Source of the DNA: Actinomycetes bacterium
GTDB taxonomy: Bacteria > Actinomycetota > Acidimicrobiia > Acidimicrobiales > RAAP-2
Direction: 5' to 3'
Assembly: GCA_021799615.1 (NCBI GenBank)
Contig: JAJZAC010000022.1
Span: 1-33,184 of the forward strand
Length of the DNA: 33,184 nt
The notes under the pieces are model-generated. The model was given only the letters and a program-made list of their open reading frames with translations. It made no database searches and was not told the DNA's origin. Both the position numbers and the translations under genes were made by a program. Of the stretch, positions 1-8,890 are shown one piece after another. Positions within the stretch are counted from its first letter, which is position 1. Every line of letters begins with the position of its first letter.

Positions 1-640
1 CGGCGCACGCAGGTGGAGCGCCCCGGTGGAGCCGTGGAACCGGGCGTCGCCGAAGGAGAAGATGCCGCCGTCCGCCGCCACCAGCCAGTAGCCGCCGCCG
101 TCGGGAGTGGCGGCCATGCCCACCACCGGCGCGTTCAGGTGGTCGGCCCCGGTGGAGCCGTGGAACCGGGCGTCGCCGAAGGAGAAGATGCCGCCGTCCG
201 CCGCCACCAGCCAGTAGCCCCCGCCGCCGGGGGTGGCGGCCATGCCCACCACCGGCGCGTTCAGGTGGTAGGCCCCGGTGGAGCCGTAGAAGTGGGCGTC
301 GCCGAAGGAGAAGATGCCGCCGTCCGCCGCCACCAGCCAGTAGCCGCCGCCGTCGGGGGTGGCGGCCATGCCCACGATGGGCTGGTTCAGGTGGAGCGCC
401 CCGGTGGAGCCGTGGAACCGGGCGTCGCCGAAGGTGAAGATGCCGCCGTCCGCCGCCACCAGCCAGTAGCCGCCGCCGTCGGGGGTGGCGGCCATGCCCA
501 CGATGGGCTGGTTCAGGGCGTACGGGAGCGCTGACCCGTACGCCGTGGCGTCGCCGAAGCTGGCCACGCCACCGTCGTCGGAGGCGAGCCAGTAACCCTG
601 CCCGGTCGGCGTCCTCGACATCCCCACCACCGACGGCACC
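1..640 (-). repeat. 126-bp coding tandem repeat (42-aa GYWLVAADGG units)
   Basis: The segment equivalent to TCCGCCGCCACCAGCCAG recurs at 71, 197, 323 and 449, an exact 126-bp period. A fifth, divergent copy is in phase at about 575. The four left copies are nearly identical in DNA, while the fifth keeps the pattern (GYWLASDDGGVASFGDA) but differs at many bases. Each unit encodes one 42-residue repeat of the SpoIID-domain protein. The array continues past the left edge, so total copy number is unknown. Confidence 0.92.
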
Positions 641-1965
641 GCCCCCGCCCCCAGGGTGAACCAGTTGGAGTTGAGCCCGAGAGCCGCGGCCGCCTCGTCT
701 CCCGTCACCGTCACCGACCCGGAGGAACCGGTGACCACCATGGACTCGACCCGCCCTCCCCAGTCCCCGTACCCGTTGCGCGCGGTGACGACGGCCGAGC
801 GGAAGGTGCCGATGGACGGCCACGCCGCGCTGAAGTCGCTCGAGGGCACCGACACCGTCCACGTGTGGTTCGGGTTGCACGCCTCGGGCACGCACACCGA
901 GTCGCCGGTGTCGGGCACCGCCGGGAAGGCGCCCGGATTGGTGTACCCGCCGGTCGACGCCGAGTACTGGGTGGCGGCGATCGTCCCGTCCGGGAATTCC
1001 ATGACCTGTCCGGCGGTGTCCGTCACCGCCGCGTCGCTCACGGCTGTCTCGTTGGCCGTGCCACGGTAGGTCTGGCACGCCAGATCGCAGGTATCGGCGT
1101 AGCCCCCGTAGGAGCCCGGCGACGCCAGAACGTAGGAGCGGGCGGCGATGGCCTGGGCTTCCAGCTCCTGGAACCCCCATGCCTGGCCCTGAGGGCCCGG
1201 ACCCCCCAGCGTGCCCCAGTAGGCGGGTGACTCGTTCGGGACCACACCGGCGACGTACTGCTCGAGGGGGAGGATGTTGACCGTCCGGGCCTGGCCCAGG
1301 GAGTTGAACGTCGCTTCGAGGTCACCGCGGACGGTCAGATTGCCACCCCCCTGGCACAGCTGCAACGCCTCCGTGGCGGTGGCCGGATCACCCAGGGCCG
1401 GCGACGAGGCGGGGACCACCTGCGGGTCGGTCGCCGTGGCCGACGGCGGTGACCACGGCCCTCCGCACGAGCTCCCGTGCTGGATGGTCCAGTTCGCACC
1501 GCCGGCCGGAGCCAGCAGGACGGCGCTACCGGCGGCGAATTGGGCACCAGCCACCGAGAACGGCGAGCCCGAGGTCACGATCACGTCGTTGCCGTCGTTC
1601 TCGGTCAGGGCCACCCGCACGGTCTGGGCGTCGGCCTGGGGCGAGATGGCCACGTCGGAGGTTCCGCCGTAGTAGTGGTCGACGATCTGGGTGTAGCCGG
1701 TACCGGCCAGGGCGTAGCCGAGCGCCCCCCACTGGCCCATGCCGTGGCCGTGACCCCACCCGTGACCGGTGATGGTGACGGATGTGCTCGCTCCGGCCGG
1801 TGCGGACGACGCCGCCACCGCACCCGCTGTCGCCATGCACCCGAGGAGCGCACCGGCGATGGCGCGGATGGCGCGCCGGCCGCCGGTGCCCCCGCCGCGC
1901 TGGAGCACGGTGGTCCGGACGCTGGCGTGTGTCCGACGGCGGGCCAGGGGCGTCACCGGCACCAT
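1..1965 (-). CDS. Secreted SpoIID/LytB-domain protein with C-terminal GYWLVAADGG repeats (3' end beyond window)
   Basis: Open from an ATG at 1965 to the window edge (655 codons, no stop), so the C-terminus is missing. After a long basic N-terminus comes a hydrophobic signal-like stretch (roughly residues 30-55, AIAGALLG...). The SpoIID/LytB domain follows: GHGWGHGHGMGQWGA, DHYYGGT, YVAGVVPNESPAYW, AIAARSYVLA, NPNHTWTVSVP and RNGYGDWGGRV appear in the order usual for this family. From about residue 440 the protein is a tandem array of 42-residue units containing GYWLVAADGGIFSFGDA. SpoIID-family proteins act on or with peptidoglycan (the sporulation member is a lytic transglycosylase; LytB enhances an amidase). 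The repeats may bind wall or surface polymer, which is inference. GTG at 1908 is an alternative start giving a more normal signal peptide. No convincing ribosome site precedes either. Confidence 0.85.
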   Translation of the reverse strand, partial: MVPVTPLARRRTHASVRTTVLQRGGGTGGRRAIRAIAGALLGCMATAGAVAASSAPAGASTSVTITGHGWGHGHGMGQWGALGYALAGTGYTQIVDHYYGGTSDVAISPQADAQTVRVALTENDGNDVIVTSGSPFSVAGAQFAAGSAVLLAPAGGANWTIQHGSSCGGPWSPPSATATDPQVVPASSPALGDPATATEALQLCQGGGNLTVRGDLEATFNSLGQARTVNILPLEQYVAGVVPNESPAYWGTLGGPGPQGQAWGFQELEAQAIAARSYVLASPGSYGGYADTCDLACQTYRGTANETAVSDAAVTDTAGQVMEFPDGTIAATQYSASTGGYTNPGAFPAVPDTGDSVCVPEACNPNHTWTVSVPSSDFSAAWPSIGTFRSAVVTARNGYGDWGGRVESMVVTGSSGSVTVTGDEAAAALGLNSNWFTLGAGAVPSVVGMSRTPTGQGYWLASDDGGVASFGDATAYGSALPYALNQPIVGMAATPDGGGYWLVAADGGIFTFGDARFHGSTGALHLNQPIVGMAATPDGGGYWLVAADGGIFSFGDAHFYGSTGAYHLNAPVVGMAATPGGGGYWLVAADGGIFSFGDARFHGSTGADHLNAPVVGMAATPDGGGYWLVAADGGIFSFGDARFHGSTGALHLRAP

Positions 1966-2001
1966 GGTACTGCCAGCGCGCGCCGGACCGGCGTCACGGG
2001 G

Positions 2002-2356
2002 TCAGTCGCCCGTCGAGTTCTCGACGGCAAGCACGGCCGGCATCGACCCGTAGTAGCGGGCGTCGCCGAATGCGAAGATCCCGCCGTCCGACGCCACCAG
2101 CCAGTACCCGCCGTCCGACGTGCCCTGGACCTCGTCATGCAGGACCGCACCCTCTGGTCCCGACCGAGGGCCGGCCCGTCACCGCGGGCACGCCAGCCGT
2201 GGTGCCGCCGGCCGGGCCCGCTTCCGCGCCGCGAGGTCCGCAGGCATCGCCGGCCGGGTGCTGCCACAGCAGCCGGCCCGCGTTGGAGAAGGCCGTCTAG
2301 CCGCCGGTCACTCCCAGCGCGACGGCGATCCCGGCCAGTCGCCGGGGGCGCCCCAT
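2002..2356 (-). pseudogene. Remnant of a secreted [10 protein letters not shown]-repeat protein
   Basis: An ATG at 2356 opens a signal-like peptide (MGRPRRLAGIAVALGVTGG) that ends at a TAG at 2297-2299. The same frame then reads on (TAFSNAGRLLWQHPAGD...) to a TGA at 2135-2137. In another frame, 2134 down to 2005 encodes a clear repeat unit ([17 protein letters not shown], then [10 protein letters not shown]), ending at a TGA at 2002-2004. That segment has no start of its own. The simplest reading is a relative of the neighbouring repeat protein broken by a nonsense codon and at least one frameshift. Sequencing error could mimic this. The rest of the 2005-2402 gap shows nothing else recognisable. 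Confidence 0.55.
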
Positions 2357-2402
2357 CGCCGGTCCGGCTACACCTCTGGTCGAGCTCGTCGGTCCACTCC
2401 CC

Positions 2403-3689
2403 TCATTCCCCCGCTGCGGCCGCCCGGTGGCGAGCACGGTCCCTCGCGTCCTGGCGGCGCGTCGGGGGTGCCGCTTGACCGCGCAGCCCCGAGCTGGGTC
2501 GCCGGCGTAGCCCACCTCTCCCGGCCACGATCTCGACGAAGCGCGCGTAGCGGTCCACCACGGCCGGCCAACGGAACCGGTCCTCGACGTAGGCGAGCCC
2601 CCGTGCGCCCAGGAGGCTGGCGAACGCCGCGTCGCCGGCCAGGCGGTCGATGGCCGCTTCGAACTGCCCGAAACCCCCGAAGGCCAGTCCCCCGCCCGAC
2701 CGCCGGCAGTGCTCGACCGTCGCCGCACACCCGGCGTGCACCACCACCGGCCGGCCGGCACTCCACGCCTCGGCCACCACCAGCGAGAACGCCTCCCACG
2801 GTGACGGGGACACCAGTGCCAGGGCGTGGGCGAGGAGCTGCCACTTGGCCGCCTCGTCCACCGGCCCGAGCAGGTCGATGTCCGGGTGGGGCGGCGGGGC
2901 GTCGACCACGGGTCCGGCCAGGACCAGCCGCAGCGGGCCGGGCCGGCGTTCTTTGTACGCGGCGAACAACGATGCCAGCAGGTGGGCGCCCTTGTGGCGG
3001 TCGACGCGGCCGAGGCAGAGGAGGTAGGGCGCGTCGGGGACGCACGCCGATCCGCCCGGGGTGCCGGGGTGGTCACCGGGCTCGTCGACGCCGAGACCCA
3101 GGTGGAGCTGGAGGGTGGTGGCCACCGGGAACAGCTGCTGGACGAGGGAACGTTCCGCCGCCGTCTGGAAGACGAGGGCATCCGCTGCGGCGAAGACGGC
3201 GGGGAAGATCGGGAGCCGCAACGCCGGCTCGTCGTGGGCCGCCGGGTGGAGGATGGCCGGGCGGTCCACCAGGCCGATCACCCGGACCGTCGGGTGGTAG
3301 AGGTAGGGATAGAAGACGAAGGCGTCGGGGGACGCGGACGTGGCCGCCGCCACCAGGTCCGGACTGACGGGTCCCTGCAGGTCGAGCCATTCCTCCGCAT
3401 CGGCGAGTGGCGCATGCTCCGGGTCGGCCAGGAGCCGGGCGGAGCACGGATGGAACGAGGGCTCCCGACCGTGGGCCGAGACGAAGCGGCGGACGGTGAC
3501 GCCGTTGACCGTCTCCACGCCAGGCGGGTAGTGGTCCTCCCAGGTGACGAAGTCGGCGGCGCACGTGGCCAGCACCTCGACTTCCCACCCCTGCTGCGCC
3601 ACGAGGTGCTCGGCCAGCAGCCTCGCCGCCGTCTCGGCACCGCCGATGATCTCGGTGCCGTAGCGGGGGACGACGAAGGTGACCCTCAC
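2403..3689 (-). CDS. Glycosyltransferase family 4 (type A, copy 1)
   Basis: A 428-residue GT-B fold retaining glycosyltransferase, expected to add a sugar from a nucleotide-sugar donor during surface polysaccharide assembly in the cytoplasm. The N-terminus VVPRYGTEIIGGAETAARLL carries the glycine-rich acceptor-side loop of GT4 enzymes. The C-terminal donor half has LGRVDRHKG and the E-x7-E motif in WEAFSLVVAEAW. It is a clear paralogue of the enzyme at 9920-11167, sharing HPAAHDE, LGLGVD and EHCRRSGGGL. Start is GTG at 3689, 28 bases after the preceding glycosyltransferase, and it is the last gene of the polysaccharide operon. The final 35-40 residues are arginine-rich and unlike the paralogue, so the original stop may have been lost. 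Donor and acceptor cannot be read from sequence. Confidence 0.88.
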   Translation of the reverse strand: MRVTFVVPRYGTEIIGGAETAARLLAEHLVAQQGWEVEVLATCAADFVTWEDHYPPGVETVNGVTVRRFVSAHGREPSFHPCSARLLADPEHAPLADAEEWLDLQGPVSPDLVAAATSASPDAFVFYPYLYHPTVRVIGLVDRPAILHPAAHDEPALRLPIFPAVFAAADALVFQTAAERSLVQQLFPVATTLQLHLGLGVDEPGDHPGTPGGSACVPDAPYLLCLGRVDRHKGAHLLASLFAAYKERRPGPLRLVLAGPVVDAPPPHPDIDLLGPVDEAAKWQLLAHALALVSPSPWEAFSLVVAEAWSAGRPVVVHAGCAATVEHCRRSGGGLAFGGFGQFEAAIDRLAGDAAFASLLGARGLAYVEDRFRWPAVVDRYARFVEIVAGRGGLRRRPSSGLRGQAAPPTRRQDARDRARHRAAAAGE

Positions 3690-3717
3690 CCTGCCGGCGA
3701 CCGATCGGCTGGCGCCA

Positions 3718-4812
3718 TCAGGCGCTGCAGGCGTCCTCGAGCGTGGACGCGAACCGCTCGCTCGTCCGCTCGAGGGCCAGCTCGGCCACCCGGTCGGCCG
3801 CCGCCTCGGCCAGTGCCGCTCGCAACCGTTCGTCGCTGACCACCCGGTGGATGGCGGCGGCCACCGTCGCCGGTCGCTTGGCCGGCAGCACGATCCCGGC
3901 GCCGGCGACCGTCTCGGGCACCGCTGTGGTGCCGTAGGCGACGATGGGGAGCCGGTGGCTCATCGCCTCGATCAGCGGGACGCAGAACCCCTCGTGGTCG
4001 GAGAGGCACAGGAAGACGTCGGCGTGTGCGTAGTGGGCCACCAGTTCCCCGTGGGTCACCGAACCGGCGACGTGGACGGCGTCGGCCAACCCCAGATCGG
4101 CGGCGAACCGCAGGACCGCCGACTGGTAGTTGTCGCCGACGGGGCTCCCCACCAGCTGGAGGCGCGCCTGGGGGTCGTAGAGGCGCCGGTAGGCGGCCAG
4201 CGCCTTCACCAGATCGTGCTGGGCCTTGTGGGGAGCGAACTTCCCGACGAAGAGGAGATCGGTACCGCCACCCCGCCGCTGGCGCGCCAGCTCGGCCGAG
4301 CGTGCCGGGTCGGGGGTGCCGGCGAACGAGCCCAGGTCGACCAGGAGCGGGACGGCCGTGGTGGCGGTGTAGCCGGCATCGTCCAGTTCGCCCTGGTTGA
4401 ACCGAGAGTCGGCGACGGCGAACTCGGTCACCGCCGCCAGGTGGCGGAGCTGGGCCCGACCCCAACGCACTTCCTCCCCCACGTGGGGGATCCACGGCTC
4501 GAGCAGGTCGGCCGGGGTGATGTTGTGGTAGTTGACGAACTTCCGTTCGGGCCGGTCCCGGAACACGTCGGCCACGCCGCTCCCGATCGAGAGGTGGTAC
4601 AGGAGGACCCGGCCGGCCGGCCCGTGCTCGCCCAGCGCGGTGATGGGACGGCCGTCCTCCGCCCGGTCGGGCGTCGAGTTGCCGAAGTAGATCTCGCTCT
4701 CGAAGCCGCGCTCGCGCAGCAGGCCTCGCAGCCGCATCACGTGGCCGCCGATGGCGTCGCGGCTGGCCAACGAGGGCAGCACCTGGTCGATGCGCCGGAC
4801 CCGTTGCGTCAT
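3718..4812 (-). CDS. Glycosyltransferase family 4 (type B, copy 1)
   Basis: A 364-residue GT4 glycosyltransferase. The N-terminal half contains DAIGGHVMRLRGLL and VNYHNITPADLLEPW, shared with the two other type-B enzymes here (7753-8856 and 11164-12258). The donor half has VGKFAPHK (residues 189-196), then SDHEGFCVPLIEAM with the E274-x7-E282 motif of retaining GT4 enzymes. It starts at ATG 4812, 16 bases after the Wzt-type ATPase, and is followed by the type-A glycosyltransferase, so it is part of the same transcript. Its role is probably one step in building the exported glycan. The sugar specificity is unknown. Confidence 0.88.
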   Translation of the reverse strand: MTQRVRRIDQVLPSLASRDAIGGHVMRLRGLLRERGFESEIYFGNSTPDRAEDGRPITALGEHGPAGRVLLYHLSIGSGVADVFRDRPERKFVNYHNITPADLLEPWIPHVGEEVRWGRAQLRHLAAVTEFAVADSRFNQGELDDAGYTATTAVPLLVDLGSFAGTPDPARSAELARQRRGGGTDLLFVGKFAPHKAQHDLVKALAAYRRLYDPQARLQLVGSPVGDNYQSAVLRFAADLGLADAVHVAGSVTHGELVAHYAHADVFLCLSDHEGFCVPLIEAMSHRLPIVAYGTTAVPETVAGAGIVLPAKRPATVAAAIHRVVSDERLRAALAEAAADRVAELALERTSERFASTLEDACSA

Positions 4813-4828
4813 CGCACCCGCACCGGTG

Positions 4829-6094
4829 TCACGTCGTGGTGTCGGCCACCGGCGCGCCCACCGCCCCCATGGGGCTGATGGCCGGCACCTGGCCGGTGTG
4901 GGACGACGAGCGCAGCCGGAAGCTGGTGCTCGGCAGCATCCGCACCCGCCCGGTCGTCCTCCCCGGGTTCGTCACCTCGAACTGGGCCCCCTGGTCCTTC
5001 CAGTCGTAGACGGCCGTGTCGGATCGGCTGCGGATGCCGAGGCTGACCGAGTAGGTCCCGTCCAGCAGGGGCACTTCGGGGAACTCCACCCGCACCATGC
5101 CCCCGCCGGCCGGCAGCTCCAACCAGGCGCCGGAATCGTCCGGGTCCGAGGCGAAGACCAGCTCGCCACGGTCGTCGTGGATCGCCACCGTGGCCACCGC
5201 GTCGGGCACGGCTGCCAGCGAGTCGACGTCGGCCACCACGGTCATCCACTCGCCCGGGTACAGGTGGGGCCGGCTGCCGCTGCCGCTGTGCTCGACGGTG
5301 ATGGTGTTGATGGACACGACGTTGCCGAGCGCGGCACCGTCGATGTCGTCGGGGACGGCACCCCCGCCGAGCAGGGCGGCCAGGAAGATCCGGATGACCT
5401 CGCCCGGCTCGTCGACCGTGAGGACCCGGCCGTGGCTCATGGCCATGGCCCGGTCGCAGTTCTGGCGGATGGTGTCGGTCCCGTGGCTGACCACCACGAT
5501 CGTCCGCCCCTCCTGCTGGAACCTCCGGACGTGGTCGAGGCACTTGCGCTGGAAGGCGGCGTCGCCCACGGCCAGCACCTCGTCGACCAGGAGGACGTCC
5601 GGCTCCACGTTGACGGCGACGGCGAACCCGAGCCGGACGTACATGCCCGACGAGTAGAACTTGACCTGGTTGTCGATGAACTGCTCGAGCTCGGCGAAGG
5701 CGACGATGTCGTCGAAGCGCTTCTCCATCTCGGCGTGGCTGAGCCCGAGGAGCGAGCCGTTGAGGAAGATGTTGTCCCGGCCCGACAGCTCCGGCTGGAA
5801 CCCCGCCCCCAGCTCCAGCATGGCAGCCAGCGACCCCCGCACCCGGACCTCGCCCGAGGTCGGCTTGAGGATGCCGGCGATGCACTTGAGCAGCGTCGAC
5901 TTCCCGCACCCGTTGTGGCCGAGGATCCCGAAGGTCTCCCCCTCGCGGATGTCGACGTTCACGTCGTCGAGGGCGACGAACGGCACGTAGGGCATCTTGC
6001 CGCCGTGGACGACGCGTTCCTTCAGCGAGGTGTACTTCTCGTTGTAGAGGCGGAACTGCTTGGTCAGGTGGTCGACCTCGATCGCCGCGGTCAC
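4829..6094 (-). CDS. wzt: Polysaccharide ABC exporter ATP-binding protein (Wzt-like)
   Basis: Nucleotide-binding subunit that powers export of a finished lipid-linked glycan with the permease just upstream. Visible motifs: Walker A GHNGCGKST (59-67), signature YSSGM (147-151), Walker B VLLVDE (167-172) and H-loop His204. The SSGM signature variant is typical of the Wzt/TagH/RfbE group. Residues about 255-421 form an extra beta-rich domain (GEWMTVVADV..., LLDGTYSVSLGI) matching the carbohydrate-recognition Wzt C-terminal domain that checks the glycan end in O-antigen systems. I chose GTG 6094 because GAGGAG lies 10 bases upstream and homology begins there. An ATG at 6151 is in frame but overlaps the permease by 53 bases. 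Length 421 residues. Confidence 0.9.
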   Translation of the reverse strand: MTAAIEVDHLTKQFRLYNEKYTSLKERVVHGGKMPYVPFVALDDVNVDIREGETFGILGHNGCGKSTLLKCIAGILKPTSGEVRVRGSLAAMLELGAGFQPELSGRDNIFLNGSLLGLSHAEMEKRFDDIVAFAELEQFIDNQVKFYSSGMYVRLGFAVAVNVEPDVLLVDEVLAVGDAAFQRKCLDHVRRFQQEGRTIVVVSHGTDTIRQNCDRAMAMSHGRVLTVDEPGEVIRIFLAALLGGGAVPDDIDGAALGNVVSINTITVEHSGSGSRPHLYPGEWMTVVADVDSLAAVPDAVATVAIHDDRGELVFASDPDDSGAWLELPAGGGMVRVEFPEVPLLDGTYSVSLGIRSRSDTAVYDWKDQGAQFEVTNPGRTTGRVRMLPSTSFRLRSSSHTGQVPAISPMGAVGAPVADTTT

Positions 6095-6098
6095 CGGG

Positions 6099-7109
6099 TC
6101 ACAGCTCCTCGGCGAAGTTTCCCTCGAGGCGCCCGAAGACCACCAGGGCACCGAGGAGCAGGAGGACGCTCACGACGAGCACCGCCACCAGCAGGACGGC
6201 GTAGGCACCGAGACCGTAGGACGGGAGCAAATGGGTGGCGACGTGGGCGGTGTTCGCCTTGGACGTGTCGACGTAGGACGCCGTCCCGTAGATGGCCCGC
6301 TGGAAGGTCATGGCCACCGGCGTGACGGGGTTCGACAGGTACACCCACTTGGCCCAGGCCACGCCGTGCGTGCTCAGCTGGTTCACCATCTGCGCCCACG
6401 AGTAGACGATCGGCGTGAGCCAGAACCACGCCATCAGCAGGACCTCGGTGAGGTGCTGGGTGTCACGCAGGTAGACGTTGACAGCGGAGAGGAAGATCGA
6501 CACCGCGCTGGTGAACACGGTCAGGGCAACGATTGCGAGCGGCAGCAGCCACAGGTAGCCCCAGGCCGGCTGGATCCCGAAGGCGGCCATGATGATGACG
6601 AGGACCACCACCTGAATGACGAAGAGGACGAGGGCGACGCCCACGGTGGACAGGGCCAGGAGCTCCCTCGGGAACGCCACCTTCTTCACGATCCCCGCCT
6701 TGCCCACCACCACCGTCGTCGACCCCATGGCCGCGTTGTTGAACAGGTTCCACGCCAGCAGGCCGGCGAACAGCCAGATGGCGAACCGGGGGAAGTGGGT
6801 CCCGCTGATGATGTTGAACGCCACGTAGTAGATGCCGAGGACCAGGGCCGGGTTCAGCATCGACCACAGGTAGCCGAGGACCGAGTTCTTGTACTTGATC
6901 TTCAGCTCGGACCGGGTGAGCAGCACCAGGAGCTCCCGGTGGCGCCAGATGTCGACGATGCGCTGCCCCAGCCGGACCTTGGCGTTGACCACCGTGAGCG
7001 GTCGCTGCTCGGCCGGCACCGGTCCGAGGCGCGCACGCTCCTCGACCGGCGCGCCCGCTCCCGCCTCTGCGCCCTCCACGGGCAGCGGTTCCGCCGCCCC
7101 GAGGGTCAC
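6099..7109 (-). CDS. wzm: Polysaccharide ABC exporter permease (Wzm-like, ABC-2 type)
   Basis: A 336-residue membrane subunit of the ABC-2 type. After about 45 hydrophilic residues it has the family's amphipathic N-terminal segment ([20 protein letters not shown]), then [20 protein letters not shown]. About six membrane segments follow, spread over residues 75-330. [20 protein letters not shown] and FWLTPIVYS are the Wzm/TagG hallmarks. It should form the channel through which Wzt drives the polysaccharide across the inner membrane. The GTG start at 7109 overlaps the clpP stop by four bases (GTGA), implying translational coupling. Its own stop is 4 bases before the Wzt GTG. No Wzx or Wzy is visible, so an ABC-dependent route is likely. 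Confidence 0.92.
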   Translation of the reverse strand: MTLGAAEPLPVEGAEAGAGAPVEERARLGPVPAEQRPLTVVNAKVRLGQRIVDIWRHRELLVLLTRSELKIKYKNSVLGYLWSMLNPALVLGIYYVAFNIISGTHFPRFAIWLFAGLLAWNLFNNAAMGSTTVVVGKAGIVKKVAFPRELLALSTVGVALVLFVIQVVVLVIIMAAFGIQPAWGYLWLLPLAIVALTVFTSAVSIFLSAVNVYLRDTQHLTEVLLMAWFWLTPIVYSWAQMVNQLSTHGVAWAKWVYLSNPVTPVAMTFQRAIYGTASYVDTSKANTAHVATHLLPSYGLGAYAVLLVAVLVVSVLLLLGALVVFGRLEGNFAEEL

Positions 7110-7741
7110 GTCGCCGCGGCCCCGCTACCCGCCGGCGCGGCCCGGTCGGCGGGTGCGATGACCTCGTCGATGAACCCGTAGTCCTTGGCCTCGTCGGCCG
7201 TGAACCACTTGTCCCGGTCCGAATCGGCTTCGATGCGCTCGACGGGCTGGCCGGTGTGGAAGGCGATCCGCTCGGCCATCATCCGCTTGAGGTACACGAT
7301 CTGCTCGGCCTGGATGGCGATGTCGGCGGCCTGCCCCTGCATCTGCCCCAGGGGCTGGTGCATGAGGATGCGGCTGTGGGGCAGGGCGAACCGTTTGCCC
7401 GGTGCACCGGCGCACAGCAGGAACTGCCCCATCGACGCCGCCAGCCCGACGCAGATCGTGCGGACGTCGCAACGCACGTACTGCATCGTGTCGTAGATGG
7501 CGAGGCCGTCGGTGACCGAACCGCCGGGCGAGTTGATGTAGAGGGAGATGTCGCGCTCGTGGTCTTCGGCCTCGAGCAGGATGAGCTGCGAGCACACCAG
7601 GTTGGCCGTGTTCTGGTCGATGGGCGAGCCGAGGAAGACGATCCGCTCCTTCAGGAGCCGGCGGAAGATGTCGGCGCCGGCACCCAGGTCGCCGTCACCG
7701 CCGGCGGCGTTCGGCAGGGCAGGAAGAGCAGGCAGTTCCAT
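7106..7741 (-). CDS. clpP: ATP-dependent Clp protease proteolytic subunit
   Basis: A 211-residue serine protease of the ClpP family, which forms a double heptameric barrel fed by Clp ATPases. The catalytic triad aligns with the E. coli enzyme: Ser103 in [11 protein letters not shown], His128 in LMHQPLG, Asp177 in DRDKWF, with the same 25 and 49 residue spacing. Oligomer and substrate motifs [19 protein letters not shown] and KERIVFL are present. The N-terminus is rich in Pro, Ala and Gly and may include a propeptide. Start ATG 7741 is 11 bases after a glycosyltransferase stop, and its TGA overlaps the Wzm GTG. No clpX, clpC or second clpP is adjacent. This is an unusual place for clpP and probably marks a paralogue. 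Confidence 0.95.
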   Translation of the reverse strand: MELPALPALPNAAGGDGDLGAGADIFRRLLKERIVFLGSPIDQNTANLVCSQLILLEAEDHERDISLYINSPGGSVTDGLAIYDTMQYVRCDVRTICVGLAASMGQFLLCAGAPGKRFALPHSRILMHQPLGQMQGQAADIAIQAEQIVYLKRMMAERIAFHTGQPVERIEADSDRDKWFTADEAKDYGFIDEVIAPADRAAPAGSGAAAT

Positions 7742-7752
7742 GGATCGCGATC

Positions 7753-8856
7753 CTAGTGGGTGGGGGGTGGCCCGCCGGACGCAGCCTCGGCCACCCGTTC
7801 CAGGGTCTCGACCAGCCGGCGGGGAGCGTCGTCGACCCCCAGCCGGTCCACCTGGGCGGCCCCGGCGCCGGCCAGGGCAGCGGACCGGCCCGGTGTCCGG
7901 AGCACGTCGGCGACGGCGGCGGCCACCCGGCGCGGCTCCGACCGCTCGAGCAGGACCCCGGCGTCCCCCAGCGTCTCGGGCGTGGCCCCGGCGGCCAACG
8001 CCACCACCGGCAGGCCGGCCCGCATGGCCTCGACCAGGGGGACGCCGAACCCCTCGTGCCCGGACAGCGCCACCAGCACGGCGGCGGCCCGGTAGTGGGC
8101 GACGAGCTGGCCCTGGCTGAGCCCGGTCCGGAAGGCGACGGCGCCGTCGAGCCCCAGCCGGCCGCGGTAGCGCTGCAGTGCCGCGGCGTAGTGGGGCTCG
8201 GCCGGCCCCCCGACAACGACCAGCCGGGCCGTCGGGTCGACGTCGCGCCGGTAGACGAACAGAGCGGCCATGGTGGCCTCGTGGGCCTTGTTCGGGGCCA
8301 GCCGCCCGACCGAGAGCCATAGCGGGCCGCCGGCGGTCCACGCCGCCAGGCGGGCCAGCTCGGCGGCGTCGGGCTCGGCAACCGGACCGGCGGCGTTGGC
8401 CACGGGGATGACCTCGGTCCGGGGGCATCCGGCGGCCACCAGCTCCGCCTCGTCGAAGCGGGAGACGGCGATGCCGAGGGCGGCGGCCGGCGCCAGCGAG
8501 GCCAGGTCGGCCAGGCAGGCCACCTGGGCCCGGGCGAGCCCGTCGCTCCACGGAGCGAAGAACGCCGGCGGGGTGATGCTGTGGTAGTTGACCACGAGCG
8601 GCTCCGACCGGGTGCGGAGCCAACCGGCGATGGCCGACCGGGTGGCCAATTGGTAGACGAGCACGTCGCCCGGCGCAGCCCGGTGCTCGTACTCGGTGTA
8701 GGGGACGGTCTCGGAGACCGTCTCGGGGTCGGGGAGCTCCGTGTAGACGTCCGAGGCGTGCCCGGCATCGCGCAGCAGGTCCCGCAGGACCCGGACGTGC
8801 TCGCCCACCGCGTCCCACCGGTGGAGCAGGGGGACGAACTGGTGGATCCCGCTCAC
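7753..8856 (-). CDS. Glycosyltransferase family 4 (type B, copy 2)
   Basis: A 367-residue GT4 glycosyltransferase closely related to the enzyme at 11164-12258: both open with HQFVP, and have DxxGxH, a VLVYQ/VLLYQ segment and NYHSITP/DYHNITP. The donor half carries GRLAPNK (184-190) and [14 protein letters not shown] with E268-x7-E276. Start is GTG 8856, 34 bases after the degenerate methyltransferase-like gene. The stop lies 11 bases before clpP, so this gene and clpP share a transcript. It is probably one sugar-adding step of the exported polysaccharide. Specificity cannot be inferred. Confidence 0.87.
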   Translation of the reverse strand: MSGIHQFVPLLHRWDAVGEHVRVLRDLLRDAGHASDVYTELPDPETVSETVPYTEYEHRAAPGDVLVYQLATRSAIAGWLRTRSEPLVVNYHSITPPAFFAPWSDGLARAQVACLADLASLAPAAALGIAVSRFDEAELVAAGCPRTEVIPVANAAGPVAEPDAAELARLAAWTAGGPLWLSVGRLAPNKAHEATMAALFVYRRDVDPTARLVVVGGPAEPHYAAALQRYRGRLGLDGAVAFRTGLSQGQLVAHYRAAAVLVALSGHEGFGVPLVEAMRAGLPVVALAAGATPETLGDAGVLLERSEPRRVAAAVADVLRTPGRSAALAGAGAAQVDRLGVDDAPRRLVETLERVAEAASGGPPPTH

Positions 8857-8890
8857 GATCCCGACCCACCGGCGCGCCCGCCGCCGGGCG

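Noticed and set aside
13-534. Plus-strand open frame of repeated [22 protein letters not shown] units
   Set aside because: It is the antisense of the 126-bp repeats. The minus frame has a recognised protein repeat continuous with a SpoIID domain, so this is a shadow frame.
4751-6325. 524-residue plus-strand open frame opposite the Wzt-type ATPase
   Set aside because: Valine, glycine and histidine-rich antisense product, typical of high-GC coding DNA read backwards. The minus frame has complete ABC motifs.
7742-8869. N-terminal extension of ClpP to a 587-residue protein
   Set aside because: The extension is an out-of-phase reading of the GT4 gene at 7753-8856. ClpP homology begins a few residues after ATG 7741.
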